NCBI GenBank assembly: GCA_041913905.1
Contig: JAYSEK010000018.1
Location: forward strand, 29,337-93,336
Length of the DNA stretch: 64,000 bases
From: Roseateles_B sp041913905
GTDB taxonomy: Bacteria > Pseudomonadota > Gammaproteobacteria > Burkholderiales > Burkholderiaceae_C
Reading direction: 5' to 3'
A model generated the notes under the pieces. The model was not told where the DNA came from. It ran no database searches and was given only the letters and a program-made list of their open reading frames with translations. A program made the position numbers and the translations under genes. This document shows, in pieces, positions 21,815-30,631 of this stretch. How positions within the stretch are numbered: the stretch's first letter is position 1; each line of letters starts with the position of its first letter.

Positions 21815-23479
21815 ATGCCCACCGACATCGAGATTGCCCAGGCCGCGACATTGCGCAAGATCCTTCCGCTGGCCCAGGAGCGGTTGGGACTCGCCGAGGA
21901 CGAACTGGTGCCCTACGGCCACTACAAGGCCAAGCTGAGTCTCGCGGCCTTGCGGCGCCTCGAAAGACTGCCCGCGCGCGGCAAGCTGGTGCTGGTCACG
22001 GCGATCACGCCAACGCCGCCCGGCGAAGGCAAGACGACCACCACGGTTGGGCTGGGCGACGGGCTCAACCGGATTGGCGCCAATGCCATCATCTGCCTGC
22101 GCGAGCCATCGCTGGGCCCTTGCTTCGGCATGAAGGGCGGGGCGGCCGGCGGCGGGCACGCCCAGGTCGTGCCCATGGAGGACATCAACCTCCACTTCAC
22201 CGGCGACTTCCATGCGATCGCGCTGGCCAACAACCTGCTGGCCGCGATGATCGACAACCACATCCACCACGGCAATGTGCTGGGCTTGGATGTGCGGCGC
22301 ATCAGCTGGCGCCGCGTGGTCGATATGAACGACCGGGCCCTGCGCCAGATCACCGCCGCGCTGGGCGGCCCCGGCAACGGCTATCCGCGCGAGGACGGCT
22401 TCGACATCGTCGTGGCCTCCGAGGTGATGGCCATTCTGTGCCTGGCCGATTCGCTGGCCGACCTCAAGCGCCGGCTGGGCCAGATCATCGTCGGCTACAC
22501 GACGGACAAGAAGCCCGTCACCGCCCGCGACCTGCAGGCCGACGGCGCGATGGCGGCCTTGCTCAAGGATGCGATCCAGCCCAACCTGGTCCAGACGCTC
22601 GAAGGCAATCCGGCCTTCGTGCACGGTGGCCCCTTTGCCAATATCGCCCACGGCTGCAATTCGGTGATGGCCACGCGTACGGCGCTGCGCCTGGCCGACT
22701 ACGTGGTGACGGAAGCGGGCTTCGGCGCCGACCTGGGCGCCGAGAAGTTCATTGACATCAAATGCCGCAAGTCCGGCCTGCGGCCGTCCTGCGCAGTCAT
22801 CGTGGCCACCATCCGCGCCCTGAAGCACCATGGCCAGGAGGCGGACGAGCCGCTGGAAGCGCTGCGCCTGGGCCTGCCCAACCTGGAGCGCCATGTGCGC
22901 AATGTGCAGCAGCACTACCGGCTGCCGGCCATCGTCTCCATCAACCGCTTCGACAGCGACACGGCTGAGGAGATCGCCCTGGTGCAGGCCGCCTGCGAAC
23001 GCCTGGGCGTGCGCTGCGTGCTGGCTAGCCACTGGGCCGATGGCGGGGCGGGCGCCGAGGCGCTGGCGCGTGCCGTGGTCGAGGCCTGTTCGGGCGAGCC
23101 GCCGGCTCTGGGCTTGCTCTACCATGACCACGAAGGACTGGCGCACAAGCTGCAGGCGGTGGCCACGCGCATCTATGGCGCAGAGGACATCGACTTCGAA
23201 CCGGCGGCGTTTCGCCAGCTGGAAGAAATCACCGCGCTGGGCCATGCGAACCTGCCGGTCTGCATCGCCAAGACCCAGTACTCCTTCAGCAGCGACGCCA
23301 AACGCCTTGGGGCACCGCAAGGGCATCGGCTGCGCGTGCGCGAGCTGCGCCTGCATGCGGGTGCGGAGTTCGTCACGGCCATCTGCGGGGACATCATGAC
23401 CATGCCCGGGCTGCCGAAGTCGCCTGCCGCCGAGCGCATCGGCCTGGACGACGGCGGACGCATCCACGGCCTGTTCTGA
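21815..23479 (+). CDS. fhs: Formate--tetrahydrofolate ligase
   Basis: 554 residues. The ATG at 21815 is chosen because AGGAG sits 7 bp upstream; the frame is open back to 21773 without a good ribosome site. The ATP-binding loop TPPGEGKTTTTVGLGDGL (about 67-84) and the family signatures EPSLGPCFGMKGGAAGGG, NIAHGCNSVMATRTAL and EAGFGADLGAEKF are intact. The enzyme makes 10-formyl-THF from formate, ATP and THF. It appears monocistronic, with 110 bp before it and 381 bp after it. Confidence 0.96.
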   Translation: MPTDIEIAQAATLRKILPLAQERLGLAEDELVPYGHYKAKLSLAALRRLERLPARGKLVLVTAITPTPPGEGKTTTTVGLGDGLNRIGANAIICLREPSLGPCFGMKGGAAGGGHAQVVPMEDINLHFTGDFHAIALANNLLAAMIDNHIHHGNVLGLDVRRISWRRVVDMNDRALRQITAALGGPGNGYPREDGFDIVVASEVMAILCLADSLADLKRRLGQIIVGYTTDKKPVTARDLQADGAMAALLKDAIQPNLVQTLEGNPAFVHGGPFANIAHGCNSVMATRTALRLADYVVTEAGFGADLGAEKFIDIKCRKSGLRPSCAVIVATIRALKHHGQEADEPLEALRLGLPNLERHVRNVQQHYRLPAIVSINRFDSDTAEEIALVQAACERLGVRCVLASHWADGGAGAEALARAVVEACSGEPPALGLLYHDHEGLAHKLQAVATRIYGAEDIDFEPAAFRQLEEITALGHANLPVCIAKTQYSFSSDAKRLGAPQGHRLRVRELRLHAGAEFVTAICGDIMTMPGLPKSPAAERIGLDDGGRIHGLF

Positions 23480-23860
23480 TGCGACACATGGGGCCGCTGA
23501 CGCCCAGGGTTGGCACGCTGCTGCACTGGAACGCCGCTGCCGATACTTCGGATGCGGCACGCGGGCCTAGCGCAAGCGCGTAGCCGCAGCTCCTCCGCGC
23601 AGCATCCTTGCTGCGACGGGTGACAGGCACAACAGAGCAAGGAGGTCCCGGTGCAGTGCGCCGGGACGGGGATCTCTCGGTGTGGCGCGGGACCTGGTCT
23701 GCAGTCCAGGGTCCGGCCGCGCATGGCAACACGGGACGTGCACGCCAGGTGGCGCCGCCGTCCCTCGCAGGCCGCAGGATCCCGCGGCCGGCACCGCTGC
23801 AGTCCCGGGTGGCGTCGGACGCTCCATGTCTTGCTGTCTGCGATTTCATTGGAGATCGAG
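23480..23860. other. Intergenic leader region before the M14 carboxypeptidase
   Basis: No credible gene is seen in these 381 bp. Two GC-rich hairpins lie on the downstream half: GTCCCGG/CCGGGAC around 23646-23668 and GGACCTGG facing CCAGGGTCC around 23690-23715. They could be part of a structured 5' leader. No known riboswitch core was recognised. Confidence 0.4.
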
Positions 23861-26155
23861 ATGAAGCAGCAAGGCTATTGGTTGCGTCCCCTGACCGCGA
23901 TGCTGGCGGCGCTGGCCCTCTGGAGCGCCGATGGCGCTCTGGCGCAGGCTCCCGCGCAGACGCTGATACCCGGCCGCGAGCCTGCCCAGAGGCAGACCAT
24001 GCGGGCCTACTTCGATGACGTGCGCAAGGCAAGGGCCATCGCGCATGGAAGTTATGAGACGCTGGCCTCGCCCTACGAGCTGGGCTATTTGATCGTGCAG
24101 GTCAATGCCGCCGAAGCCCGCGAGCTGCGCGCCCTGGGCTTTCGCCTGGAGTCCGACCCGCACTGGCTGACCCAGCAGCGCGAACAGGCGCGCATGGAGG
24201 CCGGCGAGCGGCGCCGCCAGGCTCTGGCCGCCGGCGACCGCCGGGCGCTGGCCGGCATTCCCAACTACAGCTGCTATCCCACGGTCGAGGAGGTCTTCAC
24301 CGAGGCGCAAGCCATGGTCAGCGCCAAGCCGCAGCTGGCGAGCTGGATCGACGTCGGCGACTCCTGGGAGAAGAGCCGGGGGACAGGCGGGTATGACCTG
24401 CGCGTCCTCAAGCTCAGCAACAGTGCCGTGAGCGGCAGCAAGCCCAAGCTCTTCGTCAATGCCGGCATCCATGCGCGGGAGTACACGACCACGCCCCTGG
24501 TGCTGGAGTTCGCGCGCAAACTGCTCAACGGCCATGGCGTCGATGCCGACGCCACCTGGATCCTGGATCACCATGAGATCCACCTGCTGCTGTCCACCAA
24601 TCCGGACGGCCGCAAGAAGGCGGAGACAGGCCTGCTGTGGCGCAAGAACACCAACACCGCCTATTGCGGCGCGACCAGCAACAGCCGCGGCGCAGACCTC
24701 AATCGCAACTTCGGTTTTGGCTGGAACAGCACCGGCGGCAGCGGCTCCAGCGGGAATGCCTGCAGCGAGACCTACCGTGGCCCGAGCGCAGCGTCGGAAC
24801 CCGAGACGCAGGCCGTCGAAGCCTACATCCGCTCGCTGTGGCCGGATCGCCGCGGCCCCAACCGCACGGACCCCGCGCCGCTGGACACCAGCGGCATCCA
24901 CCTGGACATCCACAGCCATGGCCGCCTGCTGCTGTGGCCCTGGGGCACGAATGGATCGGTGGCTGGCAACGACACGCAGCTAGCCACCCTGGGGCGCAAG
25001 TTTTCCTACTGGAACGGGCACACCCCGCAGCGCTCGCTGGACCTGTATGAGACCGATGGCACCAGCGACGGGCCCAGCTACGGCGAGCTCGGCGTGGCGG
25101 CCTTCACCTTCGAGCTGGGCACGGCCTTTTTCGAGCAGTGCAGCTACTACACGAACACGCTGCTGCCCGGCAACATGCCGGCCCTCATCTATGCCGCCAA
25201 GGTGGTGCGCACGCCTTACCAGACGCCCGCGGGGCCTGACATCACGCAGCTGTCCCTGTCCGCCAGCCGCGTGACGGCCGGCACGCCGGTAACCCTGGAC
25301 GCCCGCGTAGACGACACCCGCTACAACCAGAGCAACGGCACCGAGCCCACGCAGGCCGTCGCCGCGGCCGAGGCCTACGTGGACGTGCCGCCCTGGCAGG
25401 GCGGTGCCCAGGCCTTGGCGCTGACGGCCGTGGATGGCAGCTTCAACAGCAGCGTGGAGGCCGTGCGCGGAACGCTGAACACCAGCGGCCTGGGCACCGG
25501 CCGGCACCTGGTCTATGTCCGGGGCAAGGATGCCGCGGGCAACTGGGGCGCGTTCAGCGCTGTGTTCCTGGACATCGGCAGCGGCGGGGGCGGACAGCCG
25601 CCGCAAGCGGCGTTCGACTTCAGCGTCAGCGGCCTGTCCGTGCAGTTCGACGACCGCAGCACCGATGACGGCAGCATCGCCAGCCGGCAATGGAGCTTTG
25701 GCGACGGCAGCAACGGCAGCGGCGCATCCGTCAGCCACAGCTACGCAGCAGCCGGCAGCTACACCGTGCAGCTGACCGTCACCGACAACGAGGGCTTGAG
25801 CGCCAGCACGAGCAAGCTGGTGCAGCTCAGCGACGACGGCGTGCCGGTGCTCACCAAGGGTCAGGTCTTGACAGGACTGTCGGGGGCGACCGGCAGCTGG
25901 CGCTACTGGAAGGTGGCCGTGCCTGCCGGCACCACTTCGCTGACGGTGGCCACCAGCGGCGGCAGCGGCGATCTGGATCTCTTCACCCGCTCCGGCGCCA
26001 AGCCCACCAGCAGCAGCTACAGCTGCCGCAAGCAGGGCTCGACCAACACCGAAACCTGCACGCTCAGCAATCCGGCATCAGGCTGGCTCTACATCGGCGT
26101 TTACGGCTATAGCAGCTACAGCAATGCCCAGCTGAAGCTCAGCTATGTCCCCTGA
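23861..26155 (+). CDS. Secreted zinc carboxypeptidase (M14) with PKD and pre-peptidase C-terminal domains
   Basis: 764 residues from the ATG at 23861, which has GGAG 6-9 bp upstream and gives a clean Sec signal peptide (residues 1-28, ending ADGALAQA). The M14 domain has zinc ligands His204/Glu207 in GIHAREYTT and His351 in LDIHSHGR, the Arg-containing ADLNRNFGFGW, and the catalytic Glu418 in TFELGTAFFE. A beta-rich linker follows, then a PKD domain (about 580-656, WSFGDGSNGSG, YTVQLTVTDNEG). A C-terminal PPC domain (about 665-764) has LYIGVYGYSSYSNAQLKL. It should be exported and degrade peptides outside the cell. It is monocistronic. Confidence 0.93.
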   Translation: MKQQGYWLRPLTAMLAALALWSADGALAQAPAQTLIPGREPAQRQTMRAYFDDVRKARAIAHGSYETLASPYELGYLIVQVNAAEARELRALGFRLESDPHWLTQQREQARMEAGERRRQALAAGDRRALAGIPNYSCYPTVEEVFTEAQAMVSAKPQLASWIDVGDSWEKSRGTGGYDLRVLKLSNSAVSGSKPKLFVNAGIHAREYTTTPLVLEFARKLLNGHGVDADATWILDHHEIHLLLSTNPDGRKKAETGLLWRKNTNTAYCGATSNSRGADLNRNFGFGWNSTGGSGSSGNACSETYRGPSAASEPETQAVEAYIRSLWPDRRGPNRTDPAPLDTSGIHLDIHSHGRLLLWPWGTNGSVAGNDTQLATLGRKFSYWNGHTPQRSLDLYETDGTSDGPSYGELGVAAFTFELGTAFFEQCSYYTNTLLPGNMPALIYAAKVVRTPYQTPAGPDITQLSLSASRVTAGTPVTLDARVDDTRYNQSNGTEPTQAVAAAEAYVDVPPWQGGAQALALTAVDGSFNSSVEAVRGTLNTSGLGTGRHLVYVRGKDAAGNWGAFSAVFLDIGSGGGGQPPQAAFDFSVSGLSVQFDDRSTDDGSIASRQWSFGDGSNGSGASVSHSYAAAGSYTVQLTVTDNEGLSASTSKLVQLSDDGVPVLTKGQVLTGLSGATGSWRYWKVAVPAGTTSLTVATSGGSGDLDLFTRSGAKPTSSSYSCRKQGSTNTETCTLSNPASGWLYIGVYGYSSYSNAQLKLSYVP

Positions 26156-26198
26156 GCTGCAGGACAGACGCAGCGCATGAATTTGCTGCAAAATCGCG

Positions 26199-26219
26199 CC
26201 CCCGCCGTCAGGGCGGGGG
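26199..26219 (+). terminator. Hairpin after the carboxypeptidase gene
   Basis: An 8-bp GC stem CCCCCGCC/GGCGGGGG with a 5-nt loop is followed by TGTGATTTT. The weak U-rich tail makes it a modest terminator. Confidence 0.5.
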
Positions 26220-26247
26220 TGTGATTTTCGTCAGCAGGAGTGAGTGT

Positions 26248-26670
26248 TTGTCCCGGAGCAGTAAAGAGCGCACGGTCAGCCGCGCGGCAGAGTTTTTTGT
26301 GATGAGCCAGCTGATGCGCCTGGGCCACCAGGTGGTGCCGACGCTGGGTGGCTTTGGCGGCGTCGAGCTGCTGGTCAAGACGCCCGCCGGGCGCCAGCTT
26401 GAAGTGGTGGTGCGCGGCGTGGCGGACAACGGCCGCTGGCTGGTCAATGAGGAGCCCGAGGGCGAGATGACGCAGCGCTTCTATGTGCTGCTCAACTACA
26501 AGCGCTTCGAGGAGGCGCGTGCCTATCCCATGGTCTTCGTGATGCCCGCGGCGCGAGCCGAAGGCATGAAGGCCGAGCGCGGTCGCGGCAAGGCCATCGT
26601 CTTTGGCAACAAGAAGCTGTGCCCGCCCGATCTGGACCGCTGGGCCGAGGCCTGGTCTGTCATACAGTAG
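26248..26670 (+). CDS. Small protein with a nuclease-fold-like domain, function unknown
   Basis: 140 residues from a TTG at 26248, chosen because AGGAG (26236-26240) stands 7 bp before it. A GTG at 26221 in the same frame would lie directly against the hairpin and has no ribosome site. The order AAEFFVMSQLMRLGHQV, then GVELLVKTPAGRQLEVVVRG, recalls the helix and the D-x(n)-ExK strands of PD-(D/E)XK nuclease-like proteins (DUF4365-type). The metal-binding Asp is replaced by Glu and the catalytic Lys is absent, so activity is doubtful. It lies 4 bp before the lipoprotein gene and is probably co-transcribed with it. Confidence 0.7.
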   Translation: MSRSSKERTVSRAAEFFVMSQLMRLGHQVVPTLGGFGGVELLVKTPAGRQLEVVVRGVADNGRWLVNEEPEGEMTQRFYVLLNYKRFEEARAYPMVFVMPAARAEGMKAERGRGKAIVFGNKKLCPPDLDRWAEAWSVIQ

Positions 26671-26674
26671 GGCC

Positions 26675-27241
26675 ATGACCCAACCCCTGATGCTCAAGAC
26701 TCCGCGGCCGTGGCTGGCCTCCCTGATTCTGCTGATGGGCCTGTCGGCCTGTGCGGTGCAGAACGTCCACACGCCAGGCCAGAAGGCCGATGCGGGCGAG
26801 CGCCTGGCCGAAGCGGCCGTCTCGCCCTTGTCGGACCTGAACCTGGTGCGAGCCAAGATCCCGGAGGTGCTGTTGACGGCGCGCCAGGCTCCATATGCGC
26901 GCCCGGCGGACTGCGCCGTGCTGACGGAGCAGTTGCAGGGCCTCAACGCGGTGCTGGGCCAGGATCTGGACAGCCCCCGCGCGCCTGGCGAGGAGGACTG
27001 GTTCGGCAAGGCCGGCGATGCCTTTGGTGACGCCGCCGTGAGCGGCCTGCGCAGCGCCACCGAAGGCCTGCTGCCTTTCCGCGGCTGGATCCGCAAGCTC
27101 AGCGGCGCCGAGCGCTACAACCGCGAGGTGACGGCCGCCATCGCCGCAGGGCTGGCCCGTCGCGCTTATCTGCGCGGGCTGGGGCAGGGCATGCGGTGCG
27201 AAATCCCGGCTGCGGTGCCGGTGGCGTCGGCGCAGCGCTGA
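26675..27241 (+). CDS. Putative lipoprotein, function unknown
   Basis: 188 residues. The start is ATG 26675, 4 bp after the previous stop. The N-terminus has a signal sequence with lipobox LSAC (WLASLILLMGLSACAV), so processing by signal peptidase II at Cys26 is expected. The mature part contains PADCAVLTEQLQGLNAVLGQ and a Gly/Leu-rich stretch near AVSGLRSATEGLLPFRGW, followed by LSGAERYNREVTAAIAAGLARRAYLRG. I do not recognise a family beyond a general proteobacterial envelope lipoprotein. Confidence 0.8.
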   Translation: MTQPLMLKTPRPWLASLILLMGLSACAVQNVHTPGQKADAGERLAEAAVSPLSDLNLVRAKIPEVLLTARQAPYARPADCAVLTEQLQGLNAVLGQDLDSPRAPGEEDWFGKAGDAFGDAAVSGLRSATEGLLPFRGWIRKLSGAERYNREVTAAIAAGLARRAYLRGLGQGMRCEIPAAVPVASAQR

Positions 27242-27264
27242 AGAGGTGCTCCTGGGCCTGGCGC

Positions 27265-27822
27265 TCAAGGCCGCTGGGCGCCAGGGCCTGCCTCGGCCTG
27301 GCCGGCAGCGGCCCCGTGGTTCGACAGTGCTTCCTGCAGGCGCGCCTCCTGCTGGGGCGACAGCGAGGTTCGCAGCACCCGACCCTTGAAGTGCGCCAGC
27401 TCCTGCAGCACCTTGTCGGGCTGCACCTTGCGCACCAGCACGAACAGCGCCGAACTGCCGGGCTTCAGGGTCTTGGCGAGTGAGCGGATGAAGTCGTCAT
27501 TGATGCCGTAGTCGGCCAGCTTGCCCGACAGGGCTCCGGTGCCGGCGCCCACCATGGTCCCAAGGGCGAAGCCGGCCAGCGGGTTGAGGAACAGCAGGCC
27601 CACGAGCGTCCCCCAGAGTCCGCCCCAGATGCCGCCGGATGCGGCGCCCAGGCCCACGAGGTTGACGCTCTGCTTCAGCTGCACTTCCCCGTCGGGCTTG
27701 CGCACCGCAACGACGGCATCTTCCAGGTCGATGAGGTATTCGCGCTGCAGGCGCCGTGCCTCGCTCAGCGCCCTGTCTGCGTCGTCGGCCTGGTCAAATG
27801 CGATCACTACCAGTTCTGACAT
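27265..27822 (-). CDS. DUF1269 domain membrane protein
   Basis: 185 residues. The start ATG at 27822 has a perfect AGGAGG upstream. The N-terminal ferredoxin-like half (MSELVVIAFDQADDADRALS) is followed by a glycine-rich hydrophobic segment (about 58-100, GAASGGIWGGLWGTLVGLLF). A second soluble half has FIRSLAKTLKPGSSALFVLV. This is the DUF1269 pattern, common in Burkholderiales and often near stress genes. Here it lies 82 bp downstream of Hsp20 on the same strand, so a shared stress transcript is plausible. Molecular function is unknown. Confidence 0.9.
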   Translation of the reverse strand: MSELVVIAFDQADDADRALSEARRLQREYLIDLEDAVVAVRKPDGEVQLKQSVNLVGLGAASGGIWGGLWGTLVGLLFLNPLAGFALGTMVGAGTGALSGKLADYGINDDFIRSLAKTLKPGSSALFVLVRKVQPDKVLQELAHFKGRVLRTSLSPQQEARLQEALSNHGAAAGQAEAGPGAQRP

Positions 27823-27904
27823 GCGAGCCTCCTGGTGCTTGGATGTGGAAGTAGGGGCGACGCCGGGCACCGTCGGAGCCGGCCGCGAGCGACAGTGCGC
27901 AGGC

Positions 27905-28486
27905 TCAGCGCCCAGCAGACGTTTCCGGAGCGGCCTGGCCTCCCGACGCCTCCTCCGGTCCGCCCTGGCCCGCCTGGATGGACGGCCTCGTTTCACTGTC
28001 GCCCTGGCTGATGGGGATTCGGCGGGTCTGCCGCGCATCCGCCTGCTTGGGCACATGCAGCGTCAGGACGCCGTCCTTGAAGTCGGCCTTGATATCGGAC
28101 TCGGACTTGGGCGTGAAAGGCAGTTGCATGCTGCGCGAGAAGCGACCATAGCTGCGTTCGCTCAGGTGCATGCCGCTGTCGTCGACGTCGTCTCGACTGC
28201 TGCGCTTCTCGCCGCTGATCGTCAACACGTCGCCATTGAGCCGGACGTCGAGGTCTGCGGCCTGCACGCCGGGCAGCTCCGCGCTGATGCGCAGCTCGTG
28301 TTCAGTCTCCTGCACGTCGATGCGCGGCATCGAAGAGAGGCCGGCTGTCGCCATGGGCAGCCCCAGCTCGCCAAAGCTGCGGAACGTCTCATCGAACAGC
28401 CGCCCCATCTCCTCATGCAGGCGCCACAGCGGCGTGGCGGAAAGCCCCCGCGACGGGGCGTAGCGGGACAATGCGCTTGAAGCCAT
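27905..28486 (-). CDS. Small heat shock protein, Hsp20/alpha-crystallin family
   Basis: 193 residues. The start ATG at 28486 has AAGGAG upstream. A short N-terminal arm (ALSRYAPSRGLSATPLWRL) precedes the alpha-crystallin domain: PRIDVQETEHELRISAELPG, VRLNGDVLTISGEKRS, then FSRSMQLPFTPKSESDIKA with DGVLTLHVPK. An unusually long Gln/Gly/Glu-rich tail of about 30 residues follows. It acts as an ATP-independent holdase for unfolding proteins. A heat-shock sigma promoter was looked for upstream but not convincingly found. Confidence 0.93.
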   Translation of the reverse strand: MASSALSRYAPSRGLSATPLWRLHEEMGRLFDETFRSFGELGLPMATAGLSSMPRIDVQETEHELRISAELPGVQAADLDVRLNGDVLTISGEKRSSRDDVDDSGMHLSERSYGRFSRSMQLPFTPKSESDIKADFKDGVLTLHVPKQADARQTRRIPISQGDSETRPSIQAGQGGPEEASGGQAAPETSAGR

Positions 28487-28813
28487 GTGGGTCTCCTTCC
28501 GGTGCTCAGTTGAATCGGATGAACTCCTCGCTGGTGGTATTGGCAGTCGCGCCGGGCGAGGTTGCTGCGGTGTGCGGCAAGTCCCATACCTGGCGCTGCG
28601 CCGCACAGAGGTGGCCTGGGCTGTGCGGCATTCACTTCCGCGCTGAAAAACAGCATGTGATTGGCGGCAATACTTGCCGCAGCGCCTGCAGGACCGGTGC
28701 CGAGACGCTGCGGCTCTGGGACAATCGCAGCCTTGCCTTGCGCCACATGCGGCACCGAACCGCGAACTGCCTCGGGACGGGTTCTGTATGCCGCAGGCCC
28801 GCCCACCTCGTGA
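28487..28813. promoter_or_regulatory. Divergent region between hsp20 and dusA
   Basis: These 327 bp contain no credible gene. They hold the promoters of both flanking genes and one striking inverted repeat at 28664-28680. Confidence 0.5.
28664..28680. repeat. Perfect inverted repeat, possible operator
   Basis: GCGGCAA and TTGCCGC flank TAC, a 17-bp perfect dyad. It lies in the middle of the divergent hsp20/dusA region and has no U-tract, so an operator is as likely as an RNA hairpin. Confidence 0.5.
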
Positions 28814-29851
<1,038 letters not shown>

Positions 29852-29862
29852 GTGCCAGGCCG

Positions 29863-30516
29863 ATGGATACGTGCCAGCCGGGCGACATGAGCGAGGAGGG
29901 CGGGGCGGGCACCGCCGCAGCGGTCGGCCTGCCGCCTCTGCTGCAGTACCTTTGCTTCGACACGGCGATCGGCCTCTGCGGCCTGGCCTGGTCCGCGCAG
30001 GGCCTGGTCGGCTCGCAGCTTCCCGAGGCCAGCCGCGGCGAGACCCGGGACCGCATGCGCCAGCGCTTCCCCACGGCCCTCAAGGTGCGCGAAGGCGATG
30101 CCGTGCCGGCGTTTGTCCAGCAGGCCATGGACTGCGTGCGGGCCCTGGCCAGCGCACAGCCCGCCAATGTGGCCCTGATCGTGCTGGACGAGCGTGAGCT
30201 GAGCGCCTTCCAGCGTGCCCTGTTCACGCTGGCACGTCAGATCCCGCAAGGGCAGACCCGCAGCTACGGCGAGCTGGCGGCGCTGCTCAAGATGCCTGGC
30301 GGCGCCCGCGCCGTCGGGCAGGCCATGGGGCTCAATCCCTTTGCGCCCATCGTGCCCTGCCACCGCGTGCTGCCTGCCTCGGCCGGCAAGTCAGGCTTGG
30401 GGGGCTTCTCGGCCCACGGCGGTGCCGAGACCAAAGCCCGGCTGCTGGCACTGGAGGCGCGGGCCACCGGGCAGTGGGTCGGCCGGCAGGCCAGTCTGGA
30501 TCTGGACCACTTCTGA
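29863..30516 (+). CDS. ogt: Methylated-DNA--protein-cysteine methyltransferase (Ogt type)
   Basis: 217 residues from ATG 29863; an in-frame ATG at 29887 is the alternative. The N-terminal ribonuclease-H-like domain is followed by the active domain: FQRALFTLARQIPQGQTRSYGE helix region, the reactive Cys166 in PIVPCHRVL, then GKSGLGGFSAHGGAETKARL. It repairs O6-alkylguanine by irreversible transfer of the alkyl group to Cys166. It sits 11 bp after dusA, so the two are likely co-transcribed. Confidence 0.93.
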   Translation: MDTCQPGDMSEEGGAGTAAAVGLPPLLQYLCFDTAIGLCGLAWSAQGLVGSQLPEASRGETRDRMRQRFPTALKVREGDAVPAFVQQAMDCVRALASAQPANVALIVLDERELSAFQRALFTLARQIPQGQTRSYGELAALLKMPGGARAVGQAMGLNPFAPIVPCHRVLPASAGKSGLGGFSAHGGAETKARLLALEARATGQWVGRQASLDLDHF

Positions 30517-30539
30517 GCCTTGAACCCTGAACCGGGGTC

Positions 30540-30559
30540 GGGCGCATGGTTTTGCGCCC
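30540..30559 (+). terminator. Hairpin after ogt
   Basis: A 7-bp perfect stem GGGCGCA/TGCGCCC with loop TGGTTT. There is no U-tract, so termination is uncertain. Confidence 0.35.
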
Positions 30560-30591
30560 ACAGTCTGGATCTGGATCGAGTTTGTGCTATT

Positions 30592-30610
30592 GCGAATTGT
30601 TATCATTGCG
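30592..30610. promoter_or_regulatory. Fur-box-like operator overlapping a -10 element
   Basis: The complement of this 19-mer, CGCAATGATAACAATTCGC, agrees with the E. coli Fur consensus GATAATGATAATCATTATC at 12 of 19 positions, including the central AATGATAA. A TATCAT -10-like hexamer (30601-30606) lies inside it, so repressor binding would block transcription. It is 21 bp before the first ATG of the cytochrome operon. Confidence 0.5.
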
Positions 30611-30631
30611 CTTGCTAATTCGAGTGCAACC

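Noticed and set aside
28500..28600. Heat-shock sigma-32 promoter for hsp20
   Set aside because: No CTTGAA...CCCCAT pair with acceptable spacing was found.
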